A stretch of 64,000 nucleotides of DNA, taken from an uncultured Oligoflexia bacterium (GTDB taxonomy: Bacteria > Bdellovibrionota > Bacteriovoracia > Bacteriovoracales > Bacteriovoracaceae). The DNA lies in NCBI GenBank assembly GCA_937120495.1, contig CAKZJW010000139.1:1-64000 (forward strand). Reading direction: 5' to 3'. The notes beneath the pieces were generated by a model. The model searched no databases, was not told where the DNA came from, and was given only the letters and a program-made list of their open reading frames with translations. Position numbers and translations under genes: made by a program. Shown one piece after another: positions 7,408-16,503 of the stretch. Each line of letters opens with the position of its first letter. Position 1 is the first letter of the stretch.

Positions 7408-8016
7408 ATGATAGTTAGATACTTAAGAGTCCTCCTATTTGGAGGACTTTTTATTTTCAGTTTTTCCGTTTTTTCTAAAACCCTAATCCAGGAAGTTTTT
7501 GTCTATAAGGTCGCATCGAGTATCTCCTCTTTGACAGACTTAAAGACGATGACAAAAAACCTGATAAACTTGAAGTGCATCTACCCAGACTCATTTTTAA
7601 CTTCTTTATTTGAGCAAGCTAGTTCAAAAAGAATTTTAAATCTTAGTGCGAGTAAAATTGAGATGAAAAAACTTGATCCTCAAACAAAAAAGCTTTTTGA
7701 GCATTTTCTGTCTCTAAGTAAGCTTGTGGCGTATACCCAGAGTCACAATATTTATGTTGATAAAAATCTTGTATCTGCCTTTTATAAATTATCCAAGAAG
7801 TGCAACAGAAAAGAGATGTTCAACCGGGATAAAGTCTTTTTTAAAGAGTTTGAACAAATAATGGCCACGGAGATTTTTTTAAGAAAAAGATTTCTAAGTC
7901 ATTCTAATAAAAAACGTTTGGGCCAAAAACAAAGAAAAGAGCTTATCAAAAACATAAAACTCCTAATCAAAACAATTAACAAGCAAATTGACTCTGAAGT
8001 ATTTTGGACAAAATGA
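7408..8016 (+). CDS. Exported hypothetical protein
   Basis: I do not recognise this 202-residue protein. It starts with an N-terminal hydrophobic segment of signal-peptide type (RYLRVLLFGGLFIFSFSVFS), followed by a Lys-rich, mostly helical region with two cysteines that could pair in the periplasm. It lies 13 bases after the TPR regulator. Its TGA overlaps the ATG of the next gene (ATGA), so it is probably translated from the same transcript as the acetyltransferase. Confidence 0.6.
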   Translation: MIVRYLRVLLFGGLFIFSFSVFSKTLIQEVFVYKVASSISSLTDLKTMTKNLINLKCIYPDSFLTSLFEQASSKRILNLSASKIEMKKLDPQTKKLFEHFLSLSKLVAYTQSHNIYVDKNLVSAFYKLSKKCNRKEMFNRDKVFFKEFEQIMATEIFLRKRFLSHSNKKRLGQKQRKELIKNIKLLIKTINKQIDSEVFWTK

Positions 8017-8492
8017 TTAAGTTAGGCACAACGAAAGAGCTTCTTTCAAATCCCTCAATTTTAGATCGACTATATTTTCTTGATCATCACTTTTTCCCAC
8101 AGCCTTGGACAAAAGAACAATGGGTGGAGTTAGTGGAGTCGGATGATTCTTTACTTGCACTTGTTTACGATAGTAAAAATATTGAGATTGCGGGCTTTGC
8201 ATTATTTGGTCTGAATGCTTATGACGAACTTGCTCATTTATACAAAATATCAATACAGCCCAAAAATCAAGGTGAAGGCTTATCTAGTCTACTTTTGAAT
8301 GAGGCGTTCTTATGGCTGTCTGCGGCAATGATAAAAAGAGTGTTCCTAGAAGTTTCTGTGCACAACGATGTAGCGCTCGGCTTATACAAAAAACTCGGAT
8401 TTGAAATTCTGTCGATAAAAAAGAAGTTTTATTCTAACTCTGATGACGCTTACGCAATGCAGAGAAGTATTGTTGGAAGCTTGTCAAGTTAA
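8013..8492 (+). CDS. rimI: GNAT acetyltransferase, RimI-like
   Basis: This GNAT-fold enzyme, about 159 residues, resembles RimI, which acetylates the N-terminal alanine of ribosomal protein S18. The acetyl-CoA segment is ISIQPKNQGEGLSSLLL, in place of the usual V-x-P-x-x-Q-G-x-G. The C-terminal VHNDVALGLYKKLGFE followed by YSNSDDAYAM matches the RimI N-x-x-A-x-x-L-Y-x-x-x-G-F...D-A-x-x-M pattern. Start ATG 8013 overlaps the upstream stop, and an in-frame TTG at 8004 is less likely. The G-E-G variant in the CoA loop is slightly unusual. Substrate specificity is inferred only. Confidence 0.8.
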   Translation: MIKLGTTKELLSNPSILDRLYFLDHHFFPQPWTKEQWVELVESDDSLLALVYDSKNIEIAGFALFGLNAYDELAHLYKISIQPKNQGEGLSSLLLNEAFLWLSAAMIKRVFLEVSVHNDVALGLYKKLGFEILSIKKKFYSNSDDAYAMQRSIVGSLSS

Positions 8493-8539
8493 GAGCTCTC
8501 TGATATAAATTCAATCTGTTATAAAAGTAGTTCAGTGTT

Positions 8540-8570
8540 GGGGTGGTTTTTTTTAACCGCCCCTTTTTTT
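8540..8570 (+). terminator. Strong rho-independent terminator after the rimI-like gene
   Basis: A 9-bp stem GGGGTGGTT / AACCGCCCC (one G-T pair) has a six-T loop and is followed by seven T residues. It separates the regulator/acetyltransferase unit from the rimP-nusA operon. It ends 17 bases before the first possible rimP start, so rimP transcripts must either begin inside the gap or read through. Confidence 0.9.
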
Positions 8571-8587
8571 AATATGCGTTTTATATT

Positions 8588-9106
8588 GTGCAGGGATTTG
8601 TGGAATTAGTTAAAAACCGAACAGGTGTTGAAGAAAAATTTTATAAAATTGTCGAAAAAGTTGTTGATGAAAATCAATATCAACTTTACGACTTTGAATA
8701 TATTTCTGGATCTTCAACTCTTAGAGTTTTTATTATGGATAAAGAAACACAAACAGCAGTAATAGAAGATTGTATTAAAGTTGATAGAGCAATGAGTCCA
8801 TATTTCGAAGAAGAATGGGTTCCAAACGATGTTGTCTTAGAGGTTTCATCTCCAGGAATGTATAGAAGTTTAAAGACTCTTGCACATTTTGAATTGGCTT
8901 TAAATAAAAGAATTGCATGTAGTATAAGAGGGAAACTTGATGAGCAACTTGTTGAAGGAGCTCCCAAGTCAGTAAAGAAGGGTAATGCCTTTATTGGTAT
9001 TTTAAAAAATATAAACGAAGAAAATATTATTATTGATATAGATGGGTTTGAACTTGCTTTAACATTTGAACAGATGAAAAAAGCAAATTTAGAACCAGAG
9101 TTATAA
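8588..9106 (+). CDS. rimP: Ribosome maturation factor RimP
   Basis: This cytoplasmic factor for 30S subunit assembly has 172 residues if it starts at GTG 8588. The N-terminal domain shows the typical hydrophobic-D-F-E sequence (LYDFEYISGSSTLRVFI), then C-x-x-x-S/D-R-A-M and LEVSSPGMYRSL, the RimP signature (V-S-S-P-G-x-x-R-x-L). A C-terminal SH3-like domain follows. A second GTG at 8600 is also possible; neither has an ideal ribosome binding site. It is the first gene of the rimP-nusA-infB-rbfA-truB operon, 13 bases before nusA. Confidence 0.93.
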   Translation: MQGFVELVKNRTGVEEKFYKIVEKVVDENQYQLYDFEYISGSSTLRVFIMDKETQTAVIEDCIKVDRAMSPYFEEEWVPNDVVLEVSSPGMYRSLKTLAHFELALNKRIACSIRGKLDEQLVEGAPKSVKKGNAFIGILKNINEENIIIDIDGFELALTFEQMKKANLEPEL

Positions 9107-9119
9107 AGAGGAGAACAAG

Positions 9120-10541
9120 GTGAATTTTTCAGAATTAGGAAAAGTAATTGAGCAACTTGGAAAAGACCGTGGAATTCAAAAAGAAGTTGTTGTTGGTGCG
9201 ATAGAGCAAGCATTCATGGTTACAGCAAGAAAGAAATTTGGAATTCAAGGTGAGTACGAAGCTCGTTATAACCAAGAAGATGGTGAAGTTGAAATTTTTC
9301 AATATAAAAATGTAGTAGACGCAGTTAAAGATCCAATCGTAGAGATTGAGCATGTTGCTGCAAAAGAACTAGATGAAGAATGTGTAATTGGAGATCAATT
9401 AGGTATTAAAATTGAAGACCCACATTTTTCTAGAGTTGATATTCAAACAGCTAAACAGATTATTTTTCAAAAAGTTAGAGACGCTGAAAGAGAAATTCTT
9501 TTTGCTGAATTTAAGCATAGAGAAGGTGATCTTGTTACTGGTATCGTTAGACGCTACGAAAGAGGAAATGTAATTATTGACCTTGGAAAGGCTGACGCAG
9601 TCTTAAATAGAAGAGAAATAATTTACGGTGAGCAATTTAAACCAGGCGATAGAGTTCAAGGTTATTTATCAGAAGTTGTAATGACGAATAGAGGACCAGA
9701 AATTAGAGTTTCTAGAACTAGTCCAATGTTTCTTGTTAAACTTTTTGAAGCAGAGGTTCCTGAAATTCAAGATGGAACAATTGAAATTAAAGCTGCAGCT
9801 CGTGAGCCAGGACATAGAGCAAAGGTTGCTGTTTATACAGTTGATCGCGACATTGATCCAGTTGGAGCATGTGTTGGTATGAAAGGTTCAAGAGTTCAAA
9901 ATATTGTAAATGAACTTCAAGGTGAGAAAATCGATATTGTTAAGTGGCATGATGACGTAAGTTTCTTTGTTAAAAATGCACTTGCACCTTCGGAAATCAC
10001 TTCAATCAATATGAATCATGAAGATCATGTTTTAGATGTAATTGTTGAGGAAGATCAGTTGTCTCTTGCAATTGGTAGACGTGGACAAAATGTTCGTCTA
10101 GCAGCAATGCTTTCTGGTTGGAAAGTAAACATTATCTCTAAAGCGAAACTTCAAGAAAAAGTTAAGCTTGCTGTTGAGAACCTAGTTCAACTTGATGAAG
10201 TTTCTGAAACAGCTGCTCAAATGTTTGTTCAGATCGGAATCATGTCGATCATTGATCTTTCAGCAACATCTGGGGAAGAAATTTCTAGAGCTATAGAGTG
10301 TTCTGCTGAAGATGCTCAGAAGTTTATTGATGCCGCGACAGCAGCTATTGAAAATGATGATATTCAAAACGAGCCAGAAGAAGAGTCTGAAATAATTTCA
10401 GCTTCTGCTGTACCGTCTCAGAGAATGGGAATGATTAAAGATTCTCGCCCAGCTTCAGCTGAAGGTGAGGAAGATGATGATAAATTCTCTGATGCTGAGA
10501 AGAGGCTTAGAGAAGAGCTTGCAGCATTTAAATTAAAATAA
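9120..10541 (+). CDS. nusA: Transcription termination/antitermination protein NusA
   Basis: NusA binds RNA polymerase and nascent RNA and tunes pausing, termination and antitermination. The 473-residue protein has the N-terminal RNAP-binding domain (FSELGKVIEQLGKDRGI), an S1 domain around residues 130-200 (HREGDLVTGIVRRYERG) and two KH domains with VGMKGSRVQ and IGRRGQNVRLA. A C-terminal helix-hairpin-helix region of about 60 residues and an acidic tail (EGEEDDDKFSDAEKRL) follow. Start is GTG 9120 behind GAGGAG. It carries one C-terminal HhH-type unit rather than the two acidic repeats of enteric NusA. Confidence 0.97.
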   Translation: MNFSELGKVIEQLGKDRGIQKEVVVGAIEQAFMVTARKKFGIQGEYEARYNQEDGEVEIFQYKNVVDAVKDPIVEIEHVAAKELDEECVIGDQLGIKIEDPHFSRVDIQTAKQIIFQKVRDAEREILFAEFKHREGDLVTGIVRRYERGNVIIDLGKADAVLNRREIIYGEQFKPGDRVQGYLSEVVMTNRGPEIRVSRTSPMFLVKLFEAEVPEIQDGTIEIKAAAREPGHRAKVAVYTVDRDIDPVGACVGMKGSRVQNIVNELQGEKIDIVKWHDDVSFFVKNALAPSEITSINMNHEDHVLDVIVEEDQLSLAIGRRGQNVRLAAMLSGWKVNIISKAKLQEKVKLAVENLVQLDEVSETAAQMFVQIGIMSIIDLSATSGEEISRAIECSAEDAQKFIDAATAAIENDDIQNEPEEESEIISASAVPSQRMGMIKDSRPASAEGEEDDDKFSDAEKRLREELAAFKLK

Positions 10542-10562
10542 TTAGGAAACTGGAGATAATAG

Positions 10563-13133
10563 ATGCCTAAAAAAGTATTCGAGTTGGCCAAAGAGATTGG
10601 TGTTGGAGCAATTGATTTAGTTGAGCAACTTAAAGGTATGGGACTTAACGTTAGAAATCACATGGTTTCTCTTTCTGATGAAGAAATAGAGAAGGCTATG
10701 GCGATGCTAGCACCAAAAGATGAAAAACCTACGAAGAAAAAAGTGACTAAGAAAAAAGTAGCGAAGAAAAAAGTTACTAAGAAAAAAGTCGTTAAAAAAA
10801 CTTCAGAAGGTGATGAGCCAGTTGGTGAGGTAAGTTCAGAGGAAGAGCCTAAGAAGGTTGTTGTTAAGAAAAAAACAGTAACTAGACGTAAGGTTATCAA
10901 AAAAGAAATCTATGAGGGTGATAAGCCTCAAGGTTTACAGGTTGTCTCTAAGGCCGATGTTGCAGCTCCAAAAGAAGAAAACACAGCAGCAGCCCCTAAT
11001 GAGAAAGAACCAGAAAAAGTATACAAAGAAAAGATGCATACTTTTACTCCAATTTTTGTTCCTGAAGGTGAAAAGAAATCTGCAACAGATAGCTCTGATT
11101 CAAAGGCCGCTCCAAAGAAACAATTCTCAAATGCTCCAGCAGATCCAGTTGCTGATAGTAAAAAGAGAATGGGAGATCTTGCCTCAATCGTTGCTAAGAA
11201 AGCAAAAACAAAAGATCTAACTCAAGTTAGAGCTGATGAAGAATTAAAGCTTGCTACTGTTGTTACTGGTAGACAAATTTATACGCCAATGAAGCGTAAG
11301 AAAATTTTCTCAGGAGCAACTAAGAAGACTGAGATAACAGAAGTAAAAGGTGCCAAAAGAATTGTTGATGTTTACGGAATTATAACTGCAAGTGACCTTG
11401 CGAATAAACTATCAGCTAAGTTTGCAGCTTTTCAAAATAAAGCATTAGAACTAAGTCTTCTTTTAAAGAAAGACGATTATATCGGTGTTCAACTGGCTTC
11501 AGAACTTGCAGCTCTTTATGATTATAGAGTTGAAAATAGAGCGTTCGATGAAGCAAAAGTTATTGGTAATGAACAAAAAGAAGATAAGTCACATCTTCCT
11601 GTTAGAAATTCTATTATTACAATCATGGGACACGTCGATCATGGTAAAACAACACTACTAGATCATCTTCGTAAATCAAAAGTTACTGAAGGTGAGGCTG
11701 GTGGAATCACTCAACATATTGGTGCTTACTCAGTAGATGTTGATGGTGCAACACTTACTTTCCTAGATACTCCTGGTCACGCGGCTTTTGGATCTATGAG
11801 ACAAAGAGGAGCAGACGTAACGGATATTGTTGTTCTAGTTGTTGCAGCTGATGATGGTGTAATGCCACAGACAAGAGAATCTATAAAATACGCGAAAAAA
11901 GCGGGAAGCCCTATCATCGTTGCTATGAACAAGATGGATAAAGAAGGTGCGAACCCAGATAAAATTAAACAAGAACTTACTGAATTTGAACTTGTTCCAG
12001 AAGATTGGGGTGGGGATACGATGTTTGTTCCAATCTCAGCTCTTAAGGGAGAAGGGACAGATGACCTTTTAGAGTCAATAAAACTTCAAGCTGAAATGAT
12101 GGACCTTCGTGAAGATCCAAAAGGAAAAGCAGAAGGGATGATTATTGAGTCTAAAATTGAAACAGGTAGAGGTGCTGTAGCAACTGTACTAGTTCAAAGA
12201 GGGACTCTTAAAAAAGGTGATGCAGTTGTTTGTGGTGAAAACTATGGACGAGCAAGAAGTTTAATGGATCCAACGGGTAAAAATGTTCAATCTGCAGGGC
12301 CATCAATTCCAGCTCAAGTTTTAGGGTTTAATACTGTTCCATCACCAGGTGATGTTTTAAACGTTGTTAAAAACGAAAGAGAAGCGAAGAAGATCGTTGA
12401 AAACAGAATTGCTGAAAGAAGAAAACTTGAAAACGTTAAGAAGCCACAGGTTGCAAGCTTAGAAGATTTCTTTGCGTCAGCTCCTAGTGATATGAATGAG
12501 AAGAAAATTTTAAATCTTGTAATAAGAACAGATGTTCAAGGTTCATTTGAAGCCATTAAAGATGCAGTTTCAGCTTTAGGTAATGATGAAGTTGGAGTTG
12601 AGGTTCTTACAGGTGGTGTTGGAGCGATAACTGATAATGATGTTCAGATGGCAAACAACTCAAATGGATATTTAATTGGATTCAATATGAGACCTGTTAC
12701 TTCGGCTAGAAAGATGGCTGAAACAATGGGGATTGAAGTTAGAACGTACTCAATTATCTATGAACTAATAAATGATGTTACTTTGGCACTTGAGGGAATG
12801 CTTGAGCCAGAGAAAATTGAAAAATATATTGGTAGAGCTGAAGTTCGTGACACTTTCTCTGTTCCAAAAATTGGAACAATTGCAGGTTCTGCTGTAATCG
12901 ATGGTAAGATCGAAAGAGGGTGTAATATTCGTCTTCTTCGTGAAGGGAAGATTATCTATGATGGTAAACTTTCAACTCTTAAACGCTTTAAAGATGAAGT
13001 TAAAGAAGTTACTAACGGTTATGAATGTGGTATGGCTCTTGAGAGCTTTAATGATATTAAGAATAACGATTTAATTGAAGCTTATATCTTGGAAGAGAAA
13101 AAACGTAAGCTTGAAGTTGATCAAACTTTCTAG
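10563..13133 (+). CDS. infB: Translation initiation factor IF-2
   Basis: This GTPase places fMet-tRNA on the 30S subunit. It has 856 residues. An N-terminal IF2_N module (residues 1-50, ELAKEIGVGAIDLVEQLKGMG) is followed by a long Lys/Ala/Glu-rich linker with a 15-base tandem repeat, then a second IF2_N-like segment. The G domain has G1 GHVDHGKT at 356-363, G2 GGITQHIG, G3 DTPGH, G4 NKMD and G5 SAL. EF-Tu-like domains and the C-terminal fMet-tRNA-binding domain follow. Start ATG 10563 has a GGAGATAAT spacer. It is in the conserved order after nusA. Confidence 0.97.
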   Translation: MPKKVFELAKEIGVGAIDLVEQLKGMGLNVRNHMVSLSDEEIEKAMAMLAPKDEKPTKKKVTKKKVAKKKVTKKKVVKKTSEGDEPVGEVSSEEEPKKVVVKKKTVTRRKVIKKEIYEGDKPQGLQVVSKADVAAPKEENTAAAPNEKEPEKVYKEKMHTFTPIFVPEGEKKSATDSSDSKAAPKKQFSNAPADPVADSKKRMGDLASIVAKKAKTKDLTQVRADEELKLATVVTGRQIYTPMKRKKIFSGATKKTEITEVKGAKRIVDVYGIITASDLANKLSAKFAAFQNKALELSLLLKKDDYIGVQLASELAALYDYRVENRAFDEAKVIGNEQKEDKSHLPVRNSIITIMGHVDHGKTTLLDHLRKSKVTEGEAGGITQHIGAYSVDVDGATLTFLDTPGHAAFGSMRQRGADVTDIVVLVVAADDGVMPQTRESIKYAKKAGSPIIVAMNKMDKEGANPDKIKQELTEFELVPEDWGGDTMFVPISALKGEGTDDLLESIKLQAEMMDLREDPKGKAEGMIIESKIETGRGAVATVLVQRGTLKKGDAVVCGENYGRARSLMDPTGKNVQSAGPSIPAQVLGFNTVPSPGDVLNVVKNEREAKKIVENRIAERRKLENVKKPQVASLEDFFASAPSDMNEKKILNLVIRTDVQGSFEAIKDAVSALGNDEVGVEVLTGGVGAITDNDVQMANNSNGYLIGFNMRPVTSARKMAETMGIEVRTYSIIYELINDVTLALEGMLEPEKIEKYIGRAEVRDTFSVPKIGTIAGSAVIDGKIERGCNIRLLREGKIIYDGKLSTLKRFKDEVKEVTNGYECGMALESFNDIKNNDLIEAYILEEKKRKLEVDQTF
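10731..10800 (+). repeat. 15-base tandem repeat encoding [T/A]-K-K-K-V units in infB
   Basis: Four to five copies of a 15-base unit (for example GTGACTAAGAAAAAA) encode Thr/Ala-Lys-Lys-Lys-Val repeats in the IF-2 linker. Copies differ at third positions, so selection appears to act on the protein. The array could expand or shrink by slippage. Confidence 0.8.
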
Positions 13134-13141
13134 AGAATATT

Positions 13142-13513
13142 ATGGCCAGACAAAAAAAATCTGGGGGAAACCCAAAAGATATTTATCAAGAACGTATAAA
13201 AAACGAAATTAATATTTTGCTTAGGCGAGATCTTGCAGATCCTCGTCTGAGCTTATGTTCTGTAACAAGAGTTGAACTTAATCAGGATTACTCTGTTGCA
13301 AAAGTTTACTGGGATACTTTCGACTCAGGTAAACGTGGTGATATAAAAGAAGCTATCGAAGGTATCGCTGGAAAGATGCGTGCGTTACTAGCAAAAAATT
13401 TAGATGTACGCCATACACCGATTATTACATTTAGCTATGACTCTCAATTTGAAGATGAAATGAAAATCTCTCAATTATTATCTAAGACTCAAGAAGATGA
13501 GTCAGACCTATAA
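13142..13513 (+). CDS. rbfA: Ribosome-binding factor A
   Basis: RbfA, 123 residues, is a cold-shock-related 30S assembly factor with a KH-like fold. The match spans most of the protein: RIKNEINILLRRDLADPRLSL, a VTRVELNQDYSVAKVY strand and a final PIITFSYDSQFEDEMKI. It begins 8 bases after infB, and its 3' end overlaps the start of truB by 17 bases. Confidence 0.95.
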   Translation: MARQKKSGGNPKDIYQERIKNEINILLRRDLADPRLSLCSVTRVELNQDYSVAKVYWDTFDSGKRGDIKEAIEGIAGKMRALLAKNLDVRHTPIITFSYDSQFEDEMKISQLLSKTQEDESDL

Positions 13514-14438
13514 TACACCTCTAATTTTTAATGCTTATAAACCTGTTGATGGTTCTTCTTATGATGTCGTAAGGCATTTTAAAAGAAACCTGCCTGAAGG
13601 CTTTGGGAAGATAGGCCATTTCGGAACACTTGACCCTTTTGCAGAAGGTGTTTTAATGATTGGGGTAAATGGGGCTGCCAGATTAAATAATTTTATTCAT
13701 GACTTTTTGCCAAAGACTTACCTTGCTGTTGGAAAACTTGGTGTTGAAACACCTACGGGAGATCTTACTGTAGAGCCGTCTCAAGTTGATGATAGTGAAT
13801 ATCTAACTACTACGATTAAAGATTTCTCAGACAAGTTTATTGAAAATATATGCAAAGAAAAGTTTCTTGGTGAATATTTTCAAGCACCTCATAAATATTC
13901 GGCTGCAAAGTTCGAAGGTAAAGCTCTTCACAAATGGGCCAGAGAGGGTGTTGAGATAAAAAAAGAGAAAAAAAGAAGAGAAGTTTATAAAGTAGAAGTC
14001 GTAAAATATGACTTTCCATATCTGGCAATGAGATTTGAAGTAAGCTCTGGAACATATATAAGAACTCTTTTTTCAGACTGTGCAAATGCTATTGGAACAA
14101 TTGGAACATTAAAAAACCTAATAAGAGAAAAAGTTGGTGGCTGTAATTTAGAAAATGCAATTGATCAAAAAAATTGGCCACAGCAAAAAGAATGGGATGT
14201 AGAAAAATACGGTATGCCTATGGACTCTGTTCTTGAATTTGGAAGCGTATACTTTGAACAAAAGGAAGCTGGCTTATATAAAAACGGAGTTGTTCTTAAA
14301 AAGGATCGAGCAAGTTCTATTGAAAACGGTAAAATATCTTCTGAGTACTATTGGGTTCGAGACACTAATGAAAATATCTTAGGCCTTGCTCTTGTTACAG
14401 ATGTGATAAAATCGCAGTTTAATTTAAGTTCGGTTTAA
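13497..14438 (+). CDS. truB: tRNA pseudouridine-55 synthase
   Basis: TruB converts U55 of tRNAs to pseudouridine. The 313-residue protein has the catalytic motif GHFGTLDPFAEGVL with the nucleophilic Asp; the usual GHTGTLDP Thr is Phe here. Later it has KYSAAKFEGKALHKWAREG and SSGTYIRTL, all expected for TruB. A C-terminal PUA-like extension of about 60 residues is present. ATG 13497 lies inside rbfA, which indicates translational coupling. It ends the operon, facing plsC tail to tail with 8 bases between. Confidence 0.95.
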   Translation: MSQTYNTPLIFNAYKPVDGSSYDVVRHFKRNLPEGFGKIGHFGTLDPFAEGVLMIGVNGAARLNNFIHDFLPKTYLAVGKLGVETPTGDLTVEPSQVDDSEYLTTTIKDFSDKFIENICKEKFLGEYFQAPHKYSAAKFEGKALHKWAREGVEIKKEKKRREVYKVEVVKYDFPYLAMRFEVSSGTYIRTLFSDCANAIGTIGTLKNLIREKVGGCNLENAIDQKNWPQQKEWDVEKYGMPMDSVLEFGSVYFEQKEAGLYKNGVVLKKDRASSIENGKISSEYYWVRDTNENILGLALVTDVIKSQFNLSSV

Positions 14439-14446
14439 TAATTTAC

Positions 14447-15220
14447 TTAAGAGAGTTTTTCTTTAAGATCGAAATAGCCAAGAGTTACTTTATCCCACAC
14501 AGCTTTAACAAATTCATCTTCATTTTCAAAATCTTTAGGAAAAATAGGTGCATGCATAATTTTCCCAACTTTTCTACCGTGTTGAATAAAGCCTTTAGGG
14601 CTTAGAACTTCAGTGGTCCCATACATACTGAAAGGACATACAGGTACATTGTTCTTATATGCAAAAACCATTAAGGGTTTTTTTATTTTATCAAGATCAC
14701 GAGGAGGCTTGTTACCTTTATTTCTCGTACCCTCTGGATAATATTGAAGGTTTTTATAATAAGAAAATAGTCTTTCTTGAGCTTGTTTAAATACTTTTCT
14801 ACGAGATTCCCCACGTTTTCTATTTACTATCATAGCTCCTGAGGAGTAGGCACAGATTCCAAAGACCGGTATGTAGAGGATTTCTTTTTTCATAATAGGA
14901 GCAATTTGACATGTACACAGCATCAAAGGAATATCTATAAAACTTTGGTGATTACCAACATATAGTCCTGGGGGATTGTGTAGCGATTGAACTTCCTCTG
15001 GGCGGTAATCCTCAAAGTGAACTTTACATAAGCACGCAATATAGATTGTTAGCTTTCCATAAAATTGCCAAAACGGAGCCGTAACCTTTAAGCGAAAACT
15101 CCAGTTAAATGGTAGGACTAAAATACTTATAGGAAAAATTATAAAAATTAAAAAAGCAGCTGGAATTAAAAAAGAAAAGGGTTGATATAAAAAGGATAAT
15201 ATCTTTTTGATTTTTTCCAT
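14447..15220 (-). CDS. plsC: 1-acyl-sn-glycerol-3-phosphate acyltransferase (PlsC-like)
   Basis: This 257-residue membrane-bound acyltransferase probably makes phosphatidic acid from lysophosphatidic acid. Acyltransferase motif I is NHQSFID (N-H-x-S-x-x-D variant of H-x(4)-D), and motif III is YPEGTRNKG. The first ~35 residues are strongly hydrophobic (one membrane hairpin). It is the last gene of the minus-strand group queD-like, carboxypeptidase, plsC, with 9 bases to the previous gene. Confidence 0.9.
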   Translation of the reverse strand: MEKIKKILSFLYQPFSFLIPAAFLIFIIFPISILVLPFNWSFRLKVTAPFWQFYGKLTIYIACLCKVHFEDYRPEEVQSLHNPPGLYVGNHQSFIDIPLMLCTCQIAPIMKKEILYIPVFGICAYSSGAMIVNRKRGESRRKVFKQAQERLFSYYKNLQYYPEGTRNKGNKPPRDLDKIKKPLMVFAYKNNVPVCPFSMYGTTEVLSPKGFIQHGRKVGKIMHAPIFPKDFENEDEFVKAVWDKVTLGYFDLKEKLS

Positions 15221-15229
15221 CTTGTATAT

Positions 15230-15916
15230 CTACTTCAACTTCTCAAGTAAGAGGTTACTTTGAATAAAGCTCTTTAAGCCTTCTTCGTTTTCATCCCAAA
15301 TACCCTTTAGAGAATTGTCATCATTTAAAACGGGACATTCAAAAGTTAGAACACCTGATTGATATTTTTCAGGAACAAAACAACCTAAAGATCCAGGAGT
15401 CGGGTACCCAATGTCAGGAACTGTTTCATACTCGTTATGGCTTGCAAGATAATCGGCAACATCTTCAATATCACCATTATAGTTTAACAGTGGCTTCCAA
15501 GAGTGAAATGAAAGAACAAGACCAGGAGGAAATTTATCCATTAGTTTTACTAGAAATTTATTTTCTGGCTCACTTAAAGCTTCTGGGCCAGGATTGTATT
15601 TTTCTTTTTTTGCTTCACCAGTCCAGTTCTCAGAAGGATAGTTTCTATTTAAATCTACAGCGTGAGAATTAACTCGAGTCGAATTCCTATAACCATCAGG
15701 GTTTAGAACCGGAACAACAACCATCGGTATTTCTCTTAAAGAATGCTCCTCTTTGAGCCATTCAAATAGTTTTTGTAATACGTAAACACCTTCCACTTCA
15801 TCACCGTGAGTTCCGGCCATAAGGTAGAGATATTTTTCAGCTTTAATATCTGTTTTAAAAGCAGGAATTTCCATGCCTTCAACAGATGTTCCTGAATCAA
15901 GTTCTACAAAGATCAT
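15230..15916 (-). CDS. M14-family zinc carboxypeptidase, MpaA-like
   Basis: This protein of 228 residues has no signal peptide. The zinc ligands of family M14 are visible: the H-x-x-E of HGDEVEG and the later His of SFHSW. The catalytic Glu in LTFECP is also present. The segments NPDGYRNSTRVN and DLNRNYPSENW fit the murein-peptide-amidase MpaA subgroup, which cleaves gamma-D-Glu-diaminopimelate bonds of recycled muropeptides. A cytoplasmic cell-wall recycling role is likely but inferred; predatory bacteria also use relatives on prey or own peptidoglycan. Its ATG overlaps the stop of the queD-like gene (ATGA). Confidence 0.82.
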   Translation of the reverse strand: MIFVELDSGTSVEGMEIPAFKTDIKAEKYLYLMAGTHGDEVEGVYVLQKLFEWLKEEHSLREIPMVVVPVLNPDGYRNSTRVNSHAVDLNRNYPSENWTGEAKKEKYNPGPEALSEPENKFLVKLMDKFPPGLVLSFHSWKPLLNYNGDIEDVADYLASHNEYETVPDIGYPTPGSLGCFVPEKYQSGVLTFECPVLNDDNSLKGIWDENEEGLKSFIQSNLLLEKLK

Positions 15917-16410
15917 AATTCTTCCTTGTGAATATAAACAGCTGACTGGCCAGGTGTCTCTTCTACTTCAATTTCAAAAGTAGAAAATTTGAAATTGAAC
16001 TTTTCTTGTGTCTTTAAACGAACTTGTTCGTTTATATAAATAGCCAATCTCTCAGCGCTTGTATTTAAAATAGGTAATAAAAGAACATCAGATTTTGGAA
16101 AACTAAAGCAAGACTCGTCAGGACATATAACCTTATAGTTATTATTATCCTCATGAACTTGAAGTTGTTTATTGTCTTTTGGGAGAAGCAACTTGTGGTC
16201 TAGGCTATCACAAACTTCTCTTACAATAGGTTTGATATCTAAAAAATCAAAAACCATGTCCGAGTTTAGACTAGGAGCTTCACCTTTAACCATAACTCTA
16301 TAATTATGCCCATGAAGGGGTTCTCTTGATCCGTCATCAAAAATTAAAAAATGAGATGATGCAAAATTAAAGTATTGCTTATAAACTTTAATCGAATATT
16401 GATTGTCCAA
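15913..16410 (-). CDS. 6-pyruvoyl-tetrahydropterin synthase/QueD family protein
   Basis: This 165-residue enzyme of the T-fold PTPS/QueD family converts dihydroneopterin triphosphate to a tetrahydropterin or to carboxytetrahydropterin for queuosine. The zinc-site histidines appear as FASSHFL and LHGHNY. MVFDFLDIK and LDHKLLL, then TSAERLAIYI and VEETPG, complete the signature. Start is a TTG (16408-16410) with GGAGTAAGT just upstream; no ATG fits. An insertion around residues 80-100 (VHEDNNNYKVICPDESC) is longer than usual. No other queuosine genes are near, so the exact product is open. Confidence 0.82.
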   Translation of the reverse strand: MDNQYSIKVYKQYFNFASSHFLIFDDGSREPLHGHNYRVMVKGEAPSLNSDMVFDFLDIKPIVREVCDSLDHKLLLPKDNKQLQVHEDNNNYKVICPDESCFSFPKSDVLLLPILNTSAERLAIYINEQVRLKTQEKFNFKFSTFEIEVEETPGQSAVYIHKEEL

Positions 16411-16503
16411 ACTTACTCCGACGTGTATCTTTTAAAGCAAGTAGATTATAATATTAGGCATGGTTTTGGAAAGAAAAATGCTAGACTTAGCAGGTGTGTC
16501 AAA

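Noticed and set aside
8686-9213. 175-codon open frame antisense to rimP
   Set aside because: It is the mirror frame of a clear rimP gene, is Ser/Ile-rich in a way typical of antisense frames and has no ribosome binding site.
10731-10800. Short regular repeats resembling a CRISPR array
   Set aside because: The units are 15 bases, in frame and without spacers. They encode the Lys-rich IF-2 linker.
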